Shown here piece by piece: positions 1 to 9,238 of a stretch of DNA of 64,000 nucleotides. The notes beneath the pieces are model-generated. The model did no database searches, had not been told where the DNA came from, and worked only from the letters and a program-made list of their open reading frames with translations. A program made the position numbers and the translations under genes. Position 1 is the first letter of the stretch. Every line of letters starts with the position of its first letter. The DNA comes from JBEKIK01 sp963845975. GTDB taxonomy: Bacteria; Planctomycetota; Planctomycetia; Pirellulales; Thermoguttaceae. The stretch spans positions 124,001 through 188,000 of the forward strand of contig CAWJUD010000002.1 of the NCBI GenBank assembly GCA_963845975.1, given 5' to 3'.

Positions 1-672
1 ATGGCGGTTATCGTGCTCGACGGCCTGCGCCGCATGTTTTACGAATCGCAAGACGTTTTCTATTACATCACCCTCATGAATGAAAACTACGCCATGCCCA
101 TTCTGCCCATGGGCTCGACCGAGGGTATCTGCCGCGGAATTTATAAACTCTCCCAACGCGATCTGGGTCCCGATAAACCCAAAGTCCGCCTGTTCGGCAG
201 CGGCGCGATTTTGCGCGAGGCACTCAGGGCCCAAGACCTGCTCGAAAAACACTTTGGCGTTTCCAGCACGGTCTATAGCGTGCCCAGTTATAAAGCCCTA
301 TACATGGACGGCCGGGACGCGGATCATTCCAACCGCCTGCATCCCCATGAGACTCCCCGCAAACCCTATGTTGCCGAGGTCCTCGAAGGCGATTCCGGCC
401 CGATCGTGGCCGCATCCGATTACGTTAGCGCAGTGCCCCTGAGCATTTCCTCCTGGGTCGGTCCGGATTACACCGTGCTTGGCGCCGACGGTTTCGGGCG
501 CAGCGAAGCCCGCCGCGAGCTCCGCCGCTTTTTCGAGGTCGACGCCGAAAGCATCGCCCTGACGGCCCTTTATCAATTGTCCAAAAAAGACCGATATCCC
601 CGCGATAAACTCGCGGCGGCAATTAAAACTTTAGATATCGATCCCAATAAACCAAATCCCATGTTTGTATAA
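1..672 (+). CDS. aceE: Pyruvate dehydrogenase E1 component, homodimeric type, C-terminal part
   Basis: This is the last 223 residues of the thiamine-diphosphate-dependent E1 subunit, which decarboxylates pyruvate and passes the acetyl group to the lipoyl domain of E2. The start lies outside the window. The tail motif 'GADGFGRSEARRELRRFF' matches the C-terminal transketolase-like domain of AceE-type (single-chain) E1, as does the earlier 'GSGAILREAL' segment. The E2 gene follows after only five bases, so the two are surely one operon. The E3 subunit is not visible here. The family call is firm; only the C-terminal domain can be judged. Confidence 0.93.
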   Translation: MAVIVLDGLRRMFYESQDVFYYITLMNENYAMPILPMGSTEGICRGIYKLSQRDLGPDKPKVRLFGSGAILREALRAQDLLEKHFGVSSTVYSVPSYKALYMDGRDADHSNRLHPHETPRKPYVAEVLEGDSGPIVAASDYVSAVPLSISSWVGPDYTVLGADGFGRSEARRELRRFFEVDAESIALTALYQLSKKDRYPRDKLAAAIKTLDIDPNKPNPMFV

Positions 673-677
673 AGACC

Positions 678-2036
678 ATGAACATTGATTTCAAACTTCC
701 CGAACTCGGCGAAAACGTGGAAAGCGGCGACATCGTTAACATTCTGGTCCGCGAAGGCGACGTGATTGCGGCCAACGACGGCATTTTGGAAATGGAGACC
801 GACAAGGCCGTCGTCGAAATCCCCTGCCCTTACGGCGGCAAAGTAGCCAAAATTCATGTTAAAAAAGGACAAACTGTCAAGGTCGGGCAAACGTTGTTGA
901 CTATCGAGTCCGAAATAGAGGCCGCCGCTGCGCCACCGGCGTTAAAACCCGTTGGCCCGGCCGCTGTTGAATCAAAGGAAGCTCAGCCGGCTGACGCAAC
1001 GGGTGCCACTGCCGGCTTGTCCAGCAGTGCTGCTCGGTTGGCAGAAGCCGACCGCTCTCTTCCATCCACTGCGGCTCAATTGCCGAATATCGATGACCTG
1101 ATTCCCGCCGGACCGGCAGCCCGCCGGATTGCCCGCGAGTTCGGCCTCGATCTAGGGCAAGTCCCCGGCAGCGGCGCCCGCGGCCGGATCACCCCCGAAG
1201 ACGTGAAGGCCGCCGCAGCCGCGCCGCAAGTCCAACCGTTTACCGCCGGGGCCGTGCCGGGTGCCACTGCTGGCTTGTCCAGCAGTGCTTCTCAGCGCGT
1301 TATTCCGCCCGGCGAGCCCGGCGCAGACGTCTGGGGCCAAATCCGCCGCGAAAAAATGCCCAAAATCCGCCGCACCATTGCCGCCCAGATGGCAAAATCC
1401 GCCTCCATCATCCCGCACGTCACGAATTTCGACGACGCCGACATCACCGACCTCGAGCATCTGCGAAAAAACATCCCCCAAGGCTATATCGGCTCAGGCG
1501 TGAAACTCACCGTCATGCCCTTCGTCCTCAAGGCCGTTGCCATGGCCTTGCAGCAACACCCGACGTTAAACGCCAGCATCGACGACGAAAAGGAAGAAGT
1601 GATTTACAAGGAATATATCAATATCGGCATAGCCGTCGACACGCCCCGCGGCCTGGTAGTGCCGGCATTGCGCAAGATCGACCGCCTAAGCATACCCCAG
1701 ATCGCCCAGCAGCTAAACACCTTGGCCCACAAGGCCCGGTCCGTGGCGTTTTCAGTCGACGACCTCCGGGGCGCCACGTTTACGCTGAGCAACATGGGCG
1801 CAATCGGCGGCGCCTATAGCACGCCCATCATCAATCATCCCGAAGTGGCCGTCCTGCTCCTGGGCCGTTCCCGCTGGCTGCCCGTCGTCCGCGATGAAAA
1901 AATCGAAACCCGCCTGATGCTCCCCCTCAGCCTATCCTTCGACCACCGCCTGGTCGACGGCGCTGCCGCCGCCCGCTTCCTCAACGACGTGATCGACCTG
2001 CTGCAAAATCCGGGCAAACTCCTGCTGACTTCATAG
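678..2036 (+). CDS. aceF: Dihydrolipoamide acetyltransferase (E2 of pyruvate dehydrogenase)
   Basis: E2 core of the pyruvate dehydrogenase complex, 452 residues. There is one lipoyl domain (about 1-78) with the lipoylated lysine in ETDKAVVE (Lys43). A linker is followed by the peripheral-subunit-binding domain (about 141-178, 'AARRIAREFG...GARGRI'), a second linker and the catalytic domain (about 219-452). The catalytic HxxxDG motif is in FDHRLVDG (His423, Asp427). Both linkers contain the same peptide GATAGLSSSA (residues 109-118 and 195-204). Each copy is encoded by a DNA palindrome of a dispersed repeat family, so the linkers appear to have been lengthened by repeat insertion. The gene sits five bases after aceE. 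Confidence 0.96.
   Translation: MNIDFKLPELGENVESGDIVNILVREGDVIAANDGILEMETDKAVVEIPCPYGGKVAKIHVKKGQTVKVGQTLLTIESEIEAAAAPPALKPVGPAAVESKEAQPADATGATAGLSSSAARLAEADRSLPSTAAQLPNIDDLIPAGPAARRIAREFGLDLGQVPGSGARGRITPEDVKAAAAAPQVQPFTAGAVPGATAGLSSSASQRVIPPGEPGADVWGQIRREKMPKIRRTIAAQMAKSASIIPHVTNFDDADITDLEHLRKNIPQGYIGSGVKLTVMPFVLKAVAMALQQHPTLNASIDDEKEEVIYKEYINIGIAVDTPRGLVVPALRKIDRLSIPQIAQQLNTLAHKARSVAFSVDDLRGATFTLSNMGAIGGAYSTPIINHPEVAVLLLGRSRWLPVVRDEKIETRLMLPLSLSFDHRLVDGAAAARFLNDVIDLLQNPGKLLLTS
1002..1032. repeat. Short palindromic repeat, 'CACTGC-CAGCAGTG' family, copy 1 (in aceF)
   Basis: Arms CACTGCCGG and CCAGCAGTG surround the loop CTTGT. The element lies in frame in the first E2 linker. Other copies are at 1260-1290, 49077-49104 and, decayed, at 37541-37564. 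Confidence 0.8.
1260..1290. repeat. Short palindromic repeat, 'CACTGC-CAGCAGTG' family, copy 2 (in aceF)
   Basis: Perfect arms CACTGCTGG and CCAGCAGTG around CTTGT, in the second E2 linker. It is read in the same frame as copy 1, so it gives the same peptide. Confidence 0.82.
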
Positions 2037-2143
2037 GTAGGTTATGCTTTAACATAACATTTCGCGTTGGAGCGACAATTGTAATAGCGTCTCTCTTTTC
2101 ATAGAGCGTTTCGCGCACCCAACTAATTCTAACGCTATTTTCT

Positions 2144-2671
2144 TCACAGCCAACGGAAAATAAATTCCGGCAATAGCAGCCCAATGGCGATTCCGTACAA
2201 ATAGTCGGCCCAGAACATGGATAATACATTGGCCAAGTAGATTAAAAGGACCAGCGGGAAGCTAAGCAAAGCCAACGGATTGAGCGACTTGGCAGCTTTT
2301 TTTGCGTGATGGAACAGATTGTTCGCGTCGTGTGTTGAAGGAAAAGCGTGCATGCCTATCGATACGCCCAGCCATAGCAAAAAGTAAGACAAATAATGTT
2401 CGATTTGAAACATGCGCACGGGCATAAAAGCCGGAAAGCAGATTAAAATACAAAGCAGCGAATTTATAAACAACGGTCCGGTGCACACTAAAAAAGCCGT
2501 ATTAAAGTCGCCGATTTCTTCGTGAATCACGTATCCCGCCGGATTGCCGATGCGGAAGAAACAGAAGTCAAGCACGGCGACATGGCGGACCTTGCAAAAA
2601 AACATGTGCGCCGCCTCGTGAACTATCACGCCTGGAAACGTGGTTATAGCTATTACGAAACCCGGAATCAT
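2144..2671 (-). CDS. Small membrane metalloprotease-like protein (M50-type HEAAH)
   Basis: A 175-residue, strongly hydrophobic protein with HEAAH at residues 18-22, the zinc-binding HExxH signature, placed in or next to the first membrane segment as in site-2/M50-like proteases. Several further membrane segments follow. It lacks a clear downstream LDG motif, so the exact family (M50 or a metalloprotease-like DUF) is open. Its start overlaps the stop of the zinc-ribbon/TPR gene by 4 bp (ATGA), so both are translated from one minus-strand message. The substrate is unknown. Confidence 0.7.
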   Translation of the reverse strand: MIPGFVIAITTFPGVIVHEAAHMFFCKVRHVAVLDFCFFRIGNPAGYVIHEEIGDFNTAFLVCTGPLFINSLLCILICFPAFMPVRMFQIEHYLSYFLLWLGVSIGMHAFPSTHDANNLFHHAKKAAKSLNPLALLSFPLVLLIYLANVLSMFWADYLYGIAIGLLLPEFIFRWL

Positions 2672-3588
2672 TTTTGCTTATCCTTACGCGCCGGCCAGCC
2701 CTCTGGAAATCGGCGGGAAAATTCCTTCGCATCGATAATTTCCCGCGTTTCCAAGCGGTGCCGGATGCGTTCTTCATAGTGTGACGACTTAATGGGATCG
2801 AGCCCCAGGGTTTTAGCCTCATCTAATTTGCTTTCAGCTTGACGCCGTATGTTTTCATCTCCTGTGACCGCATATCGGCAGGCCAATGCCGAAGCGATTT
2901 GGGCCTGTGCAACGGCCTCTCCGGGCTGCTCCCGAGCCATTGTTTCGGCCGCTTGAAGAAACCGATCGTAGTCTTTTTGGTCGAAAGCCAAACCGGCTTC
3001 TGCCTTAGCAATCATTAATGGTAAATTAAAATCACGCGGTATATGTTGGCAACTACGAAAGCAGTTCAATGCATCTTGCCATTTTTCTTGCTTCATATTC
3101 AATAAGCCTTGAAAATACATGGATAATTCACGAATTGCCGGCGACTCGGGAACATGACCGGCAGCGGCGGTTATTTGCGATACGCATTCTTCCAGGTTTC
3201 CTTGCACTATGGACTGAAAAGCGGCTTTAAGCTCAAAATGCCCCTTGAAAAAACGCCAATTCCATACCATGGAGAAAATAACCAAGACTGCCAATACGGC
3301 AAATGATATCTTTATCCAAGCCGGAAACGGTCGATTGCGGAAAAAATCGAGACACTTCGAACAAGTAGGCAGTTGCACGAGCAGATCGTGAGGCGAATCA
3401 CCGTTGTCTGCGCCGCAATTCACACACAAGGTCGGATCCACACACTGGCGAAACATATCCGGCGTGAATTGCGGGTTGGACCGCATCAAATCCATCCTGC
3501 AGGTTTTACACATCGTCCGCTCGGAGATTTCAAACAAATCCCTCATTGGATGTTCTTGGCCGCAACTTTGGCAGGTCAAAGTTTTCAT
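2668..3588 (-). CDS. Zinc-ribbon, single-span membrane protein with TPR-like repeats
   Basis: 306 residues. The N-terminus carries CxxC pairs (CQSCG, CKTCR, CVNCG, CSKC within residues 6-82) that should form zinc ribbons. A single membrane span follows near 'ISFAVLAVLVIFSMVW' (about 93-110). The rest is a helical region resembling tetratricopeptide repeats ('QDALNCFRSC', 'AEAGLAFDQKDYDRFLQA'). This predicts a cytoplasmic zinc domain and a helical domain across the membrane. The upstream context TGAGGAATTC-ATG gives a usable ribosome site. It is translationally coupled to the M50-like gene. Function unknown; membrane quality control with the protease would be a guess. Confidence 0.7.
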   Translation of the reverse strand: MKTLTCQSCGQEHPMRDLFEISERTMCKTCRMDLMRSNPQFTPDMFRQCVDPTLCVNCGADNGDSPHDLLVQLPTCSKCLDFFRNRPFPAWIKISFAVLAVLVIFSMVWNWRFFKGHFELKAAFQSIVQGNLEECVSQITAAAGHVPESPAIRELSMYFQGLLNMKQEKWQDALNCFRSCQHIPRDFNLPLMIAKAEAGLAFDQKDYDRFLQAAETMAREQPGEAVAQAQIASALACRYAVTGDENIRRQAESKLDEAKTLGLDPIKSSHYEERIRHRLETREIIDAKEFSRRFPEGWPARKDKQK

Positions 3589-3765
3589 GAATTCCTCAGA
3601 CTTCGTGCCATCGAAAAGAGATTGATGTCCAGTTTAGCTTATTGAAACATGCACTTGCAACCAGCCCTCTAATTTGAAAACAAATTGTACCACCCCCACC
3701 ATATGGATGGGTGTTGCGGTTGACAATCGCAATATAAGCATGTAGATTTAAATAACTGGGTAATG

Positions 3766-3800
3766 CCCTCACCCTAGCCCTCTCCCGGAGGGAGAGGGGA
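3766..3800. repeat. Palindromic 'CCCTCACCC...GGGAGAGGGGA' repeat
   Basis: A copy of a widespread bacterial intergenic palindrome; CCCTCTCCC and GGGAGAGGG form the stem. A related copy lies inside the M56 gene at 25386-25423. Confidence 0.7.
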
Positions 3801-3963
3801 CTATTGACCCTTGAACTTTTGATACAAAAAACTGCCGGAACATGTTTACCCTGGTCGCAAATCCGATATTTGGCAAAATACACGTCTTTGTAGGCGTAGT
3901 AGTTGTCATTATTATTGGGTAATGCGGCCAAAGGGCTTTCCGGCATTCGACCGATTAACCAAG

Positions 3964-3995
3964 CCCTGAGGCCAAAACGGCCTTGGGGTTTTTTT
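3964..3995 (+). terminator. Strong intrinsic terminator with no annotated gene upstream on its strand
   Basis: CCCTGAGGCC pairs through all ten positions (two G-U) with GGCCTTGGGG around the loop AAAAC, followed by seven T. It reads rightward, yet the nearest upstream genes are on the minus strand. It therefore ends either an unannotated small RNA from about 3600-3960 or read-through. Confidence 0.65.
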
Positions 3996-4002
3996 ATTTT
4001 TA

Positions 4003-4200
4003 AGGGTTCAGGGTTCAGTGGTCAGGGTTCAGGACTTGATTGAATCATTTTTTTGATGGAAACATTTTAATGTTGGGGCGGCAGTTGAACTGCCGCCCCA
4101 ACGGGAGAACTGACGCCCCAACGATGATTTTAATTTTCACTCGAGTTCCGAATCCTGAACCCCGAACCCTGACCACTGAACCCCGAACCCTGACCGCTGA
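4003..4200. repeat. Inverted pair of 'GGGTTCA' heptamer arrays around a perfect palindrome
   Basis: The left array (4003-4034) is built from GGGTTCA-type units. The right array (about 4150-4199) carries the complementary unit TGAACCC/CGAACCC, so the two are inverted. Between them lies the 31-bp palindrome at 4072-4102. The whole fills the space before cimA and ends just before its ribosome site (GAGG). Confidence 0.75.
4072..4102. repeat. Perfect 15-bp-arm palindrome
   Basis: GTTGGGGCGGCAGTT, one G, then AACTGCCGCCCCAAC. A degenerate copy lies at 54711-54741 after rpsA, and related nested palindromes at about 12231-12297. Confidence 0.85.
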
Positions 4201-4209
4201 GGTACTTAA

Positions 4210-5802
4210 ATGCCACGCATCGAAATTTACGACACCACGCTCCGCGACGGGGCCCAGGCCGAGGGCATCAGCTTCTCGCTCCTCGACAAGCTGGAATTGA
4301 CCAAACGTCTGGACGACCTGGGCTTCGATTTCATCGAGGGCGGATATCCGGCCTCAAACGAAAAAGACGCCCAATACTTCCAGCGGGTCCCAGAACTGGA
4401 CCTTAAGCATTTGAAGGTCTGCGCGTTCGGCATGACGCGGCGGAAAGATATCAACGTCGAAGCCGATCCAGGCATCCGGGTCTTGATCGACTCTAAGGCT
4501 GCGGTAATCGCCCTGGTGGGCAAGTCTTCGGCCTTTCATGCCACCGAGGTCATCCGGGCCACGCTGGACGAGAACCTCCGCATGATCGCCGACAGCGTCG
4601 CTTATCTAAAAACCGCCGGCCGCGAGGTGTTTTTCGACGCCGAACATTTTTTCGACGGCTACAAGGCCGATCCCGATTATTCATTGAAAGCGATCCAAAC
4701 CGCGGCCCAAGCCGGCGCGGGATTGATCGTGCTTTGCGACACCAACGGCGGCACAATGCCCGAGGAAATCGCCGAAGCCACCCGGGCCGCCGTCGCAGCC
4801 TTGCCCGTGCCCGTGGCCATCCATACGCACAACGACTGCGATCTGGCCGTGGCCAACTCGCTGATCGCCGTCGAAGCCGGAGCAGTGCAGGTTCAAGGCA
4901 CGGTCAACGGTTTCGGCGAACGCTGTGGCAATGCCGATCTGATTTCGGTGGTCGCCAATCTGGCAGTCAAGAAAAAAGGCTACCAAGTGCTCAAACCCGG
5001 CGGAATTAATCATCTCACCGAGCTGTCGCGGTTCATGTACGAGATGGTCAACATGAACTTTCGCGCCAATCAGCCGTTCGTGGGCAAGAGCGCATTTACC
5101 CATAAGGGCGGAATGCATGTCAGCGGGATCACGCGAAATACGGCCAGTTACGAACACGTCGATCCGGAACTGGTGGGCAACGAACGGCGGATTCTGGTAA
5201 GCGAACTCTCCGGCCGATCGAATATCGAGGCCCTCACCGGCCGGCACAATATCCCGTCCGACCCCAAACTCATGGAGCAAATCCTGGCAAAGGTGGTTTC
5301 CATGGAAAACGCCGGGTACCAGTTCGAGGCCGCCGACGCCTCGTTCGATCTGCTCGTGCGCAAGTGCATGGGCACGTTCCGCCCGCATTTCGAGCGGTTA
5401 AGCTACCACGTGAACATCGAAAACGACGACGGCGGCCAAATCCGCTCCGAGGCCACGGTGAAAATCCGCATCGGCGACATTGTCCGGCACGAGGTGGCCG
5501 AAGGCGACGGCCCGGTCAATGCCCTGGACGCCGCCATGCGGAAGGCCCTTAACGGCAGCTTCCCCAACCTGGCCAAATTGCACCTGGTCGATTATAAAGT
5601 GCGGGTAATAAACTCCGATGCCGCCACTGCCGCCGGCGTCCGCGTAATCATCGAAAGCCAGGATGAAAACGACGTCTGGGGCACCGTCGGCGTGAGTGAA
5701 AACATCATCGAAGCAAGCTGGATCGCCCTGGTCGACAGCTTCGAATACAAGTTGTGCAAAGACGAAGAAAAAGATGACGAAAGGCAACATCTGGGATATT
5801 AA
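4210..5802 (+). CDS. cimA: (R)-citramalate synthase
   Basis: Condenses pyruvate with acetyl-CoA to citramalate, the first step of the threonine-independent route to isoleucine. 530 residues, the usual length of the CimA family. The N-terminal TIM-barrel shows 'YDTTLRDGAQAEG' (catalytic Arg/Asp and metal site), 'HTHNDCDLAVAN' (metal-binding His pair) and 'GTVNGFGERCGNAD'. The C-terminal third (about 395-520) is the LeuA-type dimerisation/regulatory domain. Isopropylmalate synthase is the nearest alternative, but 'TTLRDGAQAEGISFS' and the overall length favour citramalate synthase. A GAGG element precedes the ATG. valS follows 63 bp later. Confidence 0.92.
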   Translation: MPRIEIYDTTLRDGAQAEGISFSLLDKLELTKRLDDLGFDFIEGGYPASNEKDAQYFQRVPELDLKHLKVCAFGMTRRKDINVEADPGIRVLIDSKAAVIALVGKSSAFHATEVIRATLDENLRMIADSVAYLKTAGREVFFDAEHFFDGYKADPDYSLKAIQTAAQAGAGLIVLCDTNGGTMPEEIAEATRAAVAALPVPVAIHTHNDCDLAVANSLIAVEAGAVQVQGTVNGFGERCGNADLISVVANLAVKKKGYQVLKPGGINHLTELSRFMYEMVNMNFRANQPFVGKSAFTHKGGMHVSGITRNTASYEHVDPELVGNERRILVSELSGRSNIEALTGRHNIPSDPKLMEQILAKVVSMENAGYQFEAADASFDLLVRKCMGTFRPHFERLSYHVNIENDDGGQIRSEATVKIRIGDIVRHEVAEGDGPVNALDAAMRKALNGSFPNLAKLHLVDYKVRVINSDAATAAGVRVIIESQDENDVWGTVGVSENIIEASWIALVDSFEYKLCKDEEKDDERQHLGY

Positions 5803-5865
5803 CGTGATACCGCTTGCGGTTTCGTAATCCCCATCACCTGTCCGCTTTCCACTACTCCATAAAAA

Positions 5866-8800
5866 ATGTCTAATACAACGTTAACCGACCTTCCCAAGCA
5901 ATACGATCATGCCGCCGCCCAGGAGCGATGGTACCGCTTTTGGGAGGAAAAGGGATATTTCCATTCCGAGCCCAATCCGGAAAAAAGGCCGTACTGCATT
6001 GTCATTCCGCCGCCCAACGTCACCGGCGCCTTGCACCTGGGCCACGCCCTGAACAACACCTTGCAAGACATCCTCATCCGCCAAAAGCGGATGCAAGGTT
6101 TTGAAACCCTATGGATGCCCGGCACCGATCACGCCGGCATTGCCACCCAGGCCGTGGTCGAGCGGCGGCTGTTGCAGGAGGAGAAACTCTCGCGCCATGA
6201 ACTCGGCCGGGAAGGCCTGGTCAGCCGAATTTGGCAGTGGAAAAAAGAATATGAATCTCGCATCCTAGGCCAACTTAAAGAAATGGGCTGTAGCTGCGAT
6301 TGGCAGCGCACGCGATTTACGCTTGACGAGGTTTGCGCCGGGCAGTACGGGAAACCTTTTTCCGCCTGTTTAAGGAAGGTAAAATCTATCGCGGCAAACG
6401 CCTGGTCAACTGGGACACGTTCCTGCAAACGGCCGTCAGCGACGATGAAGTTTTCCACGAAACCGTCGAAGGCCATTTCTGGTACATCAATTATCCGATC
6501 ATCGATCCAAAACCGGGCGAGCCAAAACACGTTACCGTAGCCACTACCCGGCCCGAGACCATGCTGGGTGATACGGCCGTAGCAGTGCATCCCGACCCGG
6601 ACGAAGCCCTGAAAGCGGCCGAGGCGGACTTAAAAGAACGCCTGTCGGCAGCGCCTTCAAAGGAAAAGCCGGATATCCAAGCCCAAATCGACGAGGTCCA
6701 ACGCCGCCGGTCGGAAATGCTGCCGGCACTGGAAAAACTCCGCGACATGGCCACGGCTGGCCGGCAGGTAATGCTACCGCTTCTGAACCGCCCCATTCCG
6801 CTCATTGCCGACGAGTGGGCAAAGCCGGAGTTGGGCACCGGCTGCGTAAAAATCACCCCGGCGCACGATCAGAACGACTACGACGTCGGGCTGCGGCGCA
6901 ATCTGCCCATGATCAACATTTTGAACGTAGACGGCACGTTAAACGAAAACGCCGGGCCATACCGGGGACAAGTTGTTATGCAAGCCCGCGATAATGTGGC
7001 GGCCGACCTGGAAAAACTCGGCCTGATGGAAAAAGTCGAGGATCGCGAGATCGATCTTGCCCACAGCGACCGCTCGAAAACCCCCATCGAGCCGCTGTTG
7101 ACCGACCAGTGGTTCGTCAAAATGGACGAGTTGGCCCAATCGGCGATGGACGCCGTAACCGACGGCCGGGTGAAAATCATTCCCGAACGCTACGCCAAAG
7201 GCTATCTCGACTGGCTCGGCGAAAAACGCGACTGGCCCATCGGCCGGCAACTCTGGTGGGGACACCAGATTCCTGTTTGGCATGGTCTGATTCCATACGA
7301 CAAATTTCCTAATTTAAAGGCAGAAAGCCGTAAATTACGTGAAGACATTGAAAGAAAGCGTGAAGAAACGCCGCAAAAGGAAATTGAAGATTTTAACCAA
7401 AGACTGAATATTTTTTTTAATGAAAGTCGTGTTACTGTAATCAAATATTTGAAAGAATCCTATGGAGATAAAGTTGCACATCAGCAACGCCCAGAAGACA
7501 AAGATATTAGTGGAATGAATGTATTTGTGTGTGTTAAACCAGATAATGAACAAATTGAAAAAGAATTAGAACAGAATTTTGGATTGAAAAGGGATAAGGA
7601 TGTCCTCGACACCTGGTTCAGTTCCGCCCTTTGGCCGCACTCGACTTTGGGCTGGCCGGAGAAAACGCCGGAGTTGCAATACTATTACCCCACCAGCGTG
7701 CTTATAACAAACCGCGACATAATCACGCTCTGGGTCGCCCGCATGGTTTTGACCGGCCTGCAGAACGTGGGCAAAGTCCCCTTCCACGAAGTCTACATCC
7801 ATCCGAAAATCCTCGACGGCTACGGCGAAGGGATGTCGAAATCCAAGGGCAACGGCGTTGACCCGGTCGATGTGATGGATAAATTCGGGGCCGATGCCCT
7901 GCGTTTCGGCCTGGCCTACCTGACGACCGAGACGCAAGACATTCGGCTGCCCGTCGAGTTCGAGTGCCCCAATTGCGGCAAAATGATCGAGCAAACCAGG
8001 GAAAACCGCGTTTTGCCGCGGATCAAATGCGGCCACTGCGGCAAGCCGTTTGCCACGCAATGGGCCGAAAAACCCGAAGATAAGGCCCTGCCGCGCGGAG
8101 CGGTCGTCAACGATCGTTTCGAACTGGCCCGCAATTTCTGCAACAAACTTTGGAACGCCTCGCGATTCACTCTCATGAATCTGGAAGGCTACACGCCGGG
8201 CATCGTGCATGATGAAGAGCTGCGCCTGGAAGATAAATGGATTCTCAGCCGGCTGGCCACGGTCACAAAAGCGGTTACGGATGCCCTGGCCGAGTATCGC
8301 TACGCCGACGCCGCCCGGGCACTGTACGATTTCGCCTGGGATGAATTTTGCAGTTTTTACGTGGAGATGGTCAAAGGCCGGCTGCAAGATGAGGCGCAAC
8401 GAGCCGCGGCCCAGCGGGTGCTGGCACATACGCTCGATACGCTGCTCAGGCTGCTGCATCCGATGATCCCGTTTTTGACCGAGGACGTATGGCAGCGCCT
8501 GTCGCAAGTTGCGCCACAGCGCGGCGTGGACGACATCCGGGCGTCGGCCGAGAGCGTCATGATCGCCCCCTGGCCGGAGTTAGACGCAAAGCGGCAAAAT
8601 GCCGAAATCGAGGCCCAATTCGCCCAATTCCAGCAGGTTTTGCGGGCGATTCGCGACATCCGCATGCGGCAAAACGTGCCGCCGAAAAAACAGATTGAAT
8701 TCTCCGTGCGATGCGATGAAACCACATCGAAACTGCTCCGCCCGATGGAGCCGTATTTCGCCTCGATGGCCGGCGCAAAGGCCACGGCCTGGGGAGTTGA

Positions 8801-9092
8801 TGTTAATCCGCCGGTTTTAAGCGCAAATGTAATGCTACCCAGCATGGAAGTCTTCGTCGATCTAGCCGAACTGATCGACGTTGAAGCCGAAATCGCCCGT
8901 AAAGAACAAGAGATGCATAAACTCTCCGCATTGATCGCTGCAAAACAGATGAAACTCGAAAACAAGAATTTCGTCGATCGCGCCCCCGCCGATGTAGTCC
9001 AAAAAGAACGCGACAGCCTAAACGAGTTGTGGATCCAACATGAAGCGACAATAAAAAGCCAGGAAGAGTTATGGAAGGCTAAGTCAAAATAA
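5866..9092 (+). CDS. valS: Valyl-tRNA synthetase (single frame break near 6339)
   Basis: Charges tRNA-Val. The HIGH motif is HLGH in 'PPPNVTGALHLGHALNNT'; the KMSKS equivalent is 'GMSKSKGNG'. The reading frame breaks at about 6333-6345: adding one C to the CC of 'gcgccggg' restores 'VCARAVRETFFRLF' and one chain of about 1075 residues. Insertions relative to short ValRS forms are a helical stretch in the editing domain (near 'AEADLKERLSAAPSKEK') and a four-Cys zinc ribbon (CPNCG...CGHCG) before the anticodon domain. Where most ValRS have a zinc ribbon between 'WWGHQIPVW' and 'DVLDTWFSSALWP', this protein has about 100 lysine/glutamate-rich residues from AT-rich DNA (about 7290-7600). The C-terminal coiled coil is present. 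The gene is probably intact in the organism. Confidence 0.92.
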
Positions 9093-9128
9093 TTCCACAA
9101 AAAGGCAAGGTGGCATTCCAATGAGAGA

Positions 9129-9229
9129 ATCACGAAATTGCGAAAAGGCGAAAGCACGAAATAGGTAAAATAGAGTATAAATTATTTCCGGTTTTTTTTC
9201 GCTTTTTCGTTCTTTCGCGTTTTCGTGAT
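9129..9229. repeat. Inverted repeat made of CGAAA units (MITE-like), 101 bp
   Basis: Left arm ATCACGAAATTGCGAAAAGG continues with CGAAA units. The right arm read on the minus strand starts ATCACGAAAACGCGAAAG. It fills the valS-ybaK gap and ends just before the ybaK start. Confidence 0.7.
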
Positions 9230-9238
9230 AAAAAACCC

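Noticed and set aside
3596..3946. 116-codon minus-strand frame
   Set aside because: Runs through the 3766-3800 repeat, lacks any conserved feature and overlaps the upstream region of the zinc-ribbon gene.
4681..5388. Long minus-strand frame opposite cimA (235 codons)
   Set aside because: It mirrors the codon structure of cimA on the other strand and has no family features. The same applies to minus frames opposite valS, uxaC and the S41 peptidase.
5866..9092. Programmed frameshift in valS (and in rpsA, leuS and others)
   Set aside because: No slippery heptamer or downstream stimulator pattern is shared among sites, and the repairs are homopolymer bases; sequence error is simpler.
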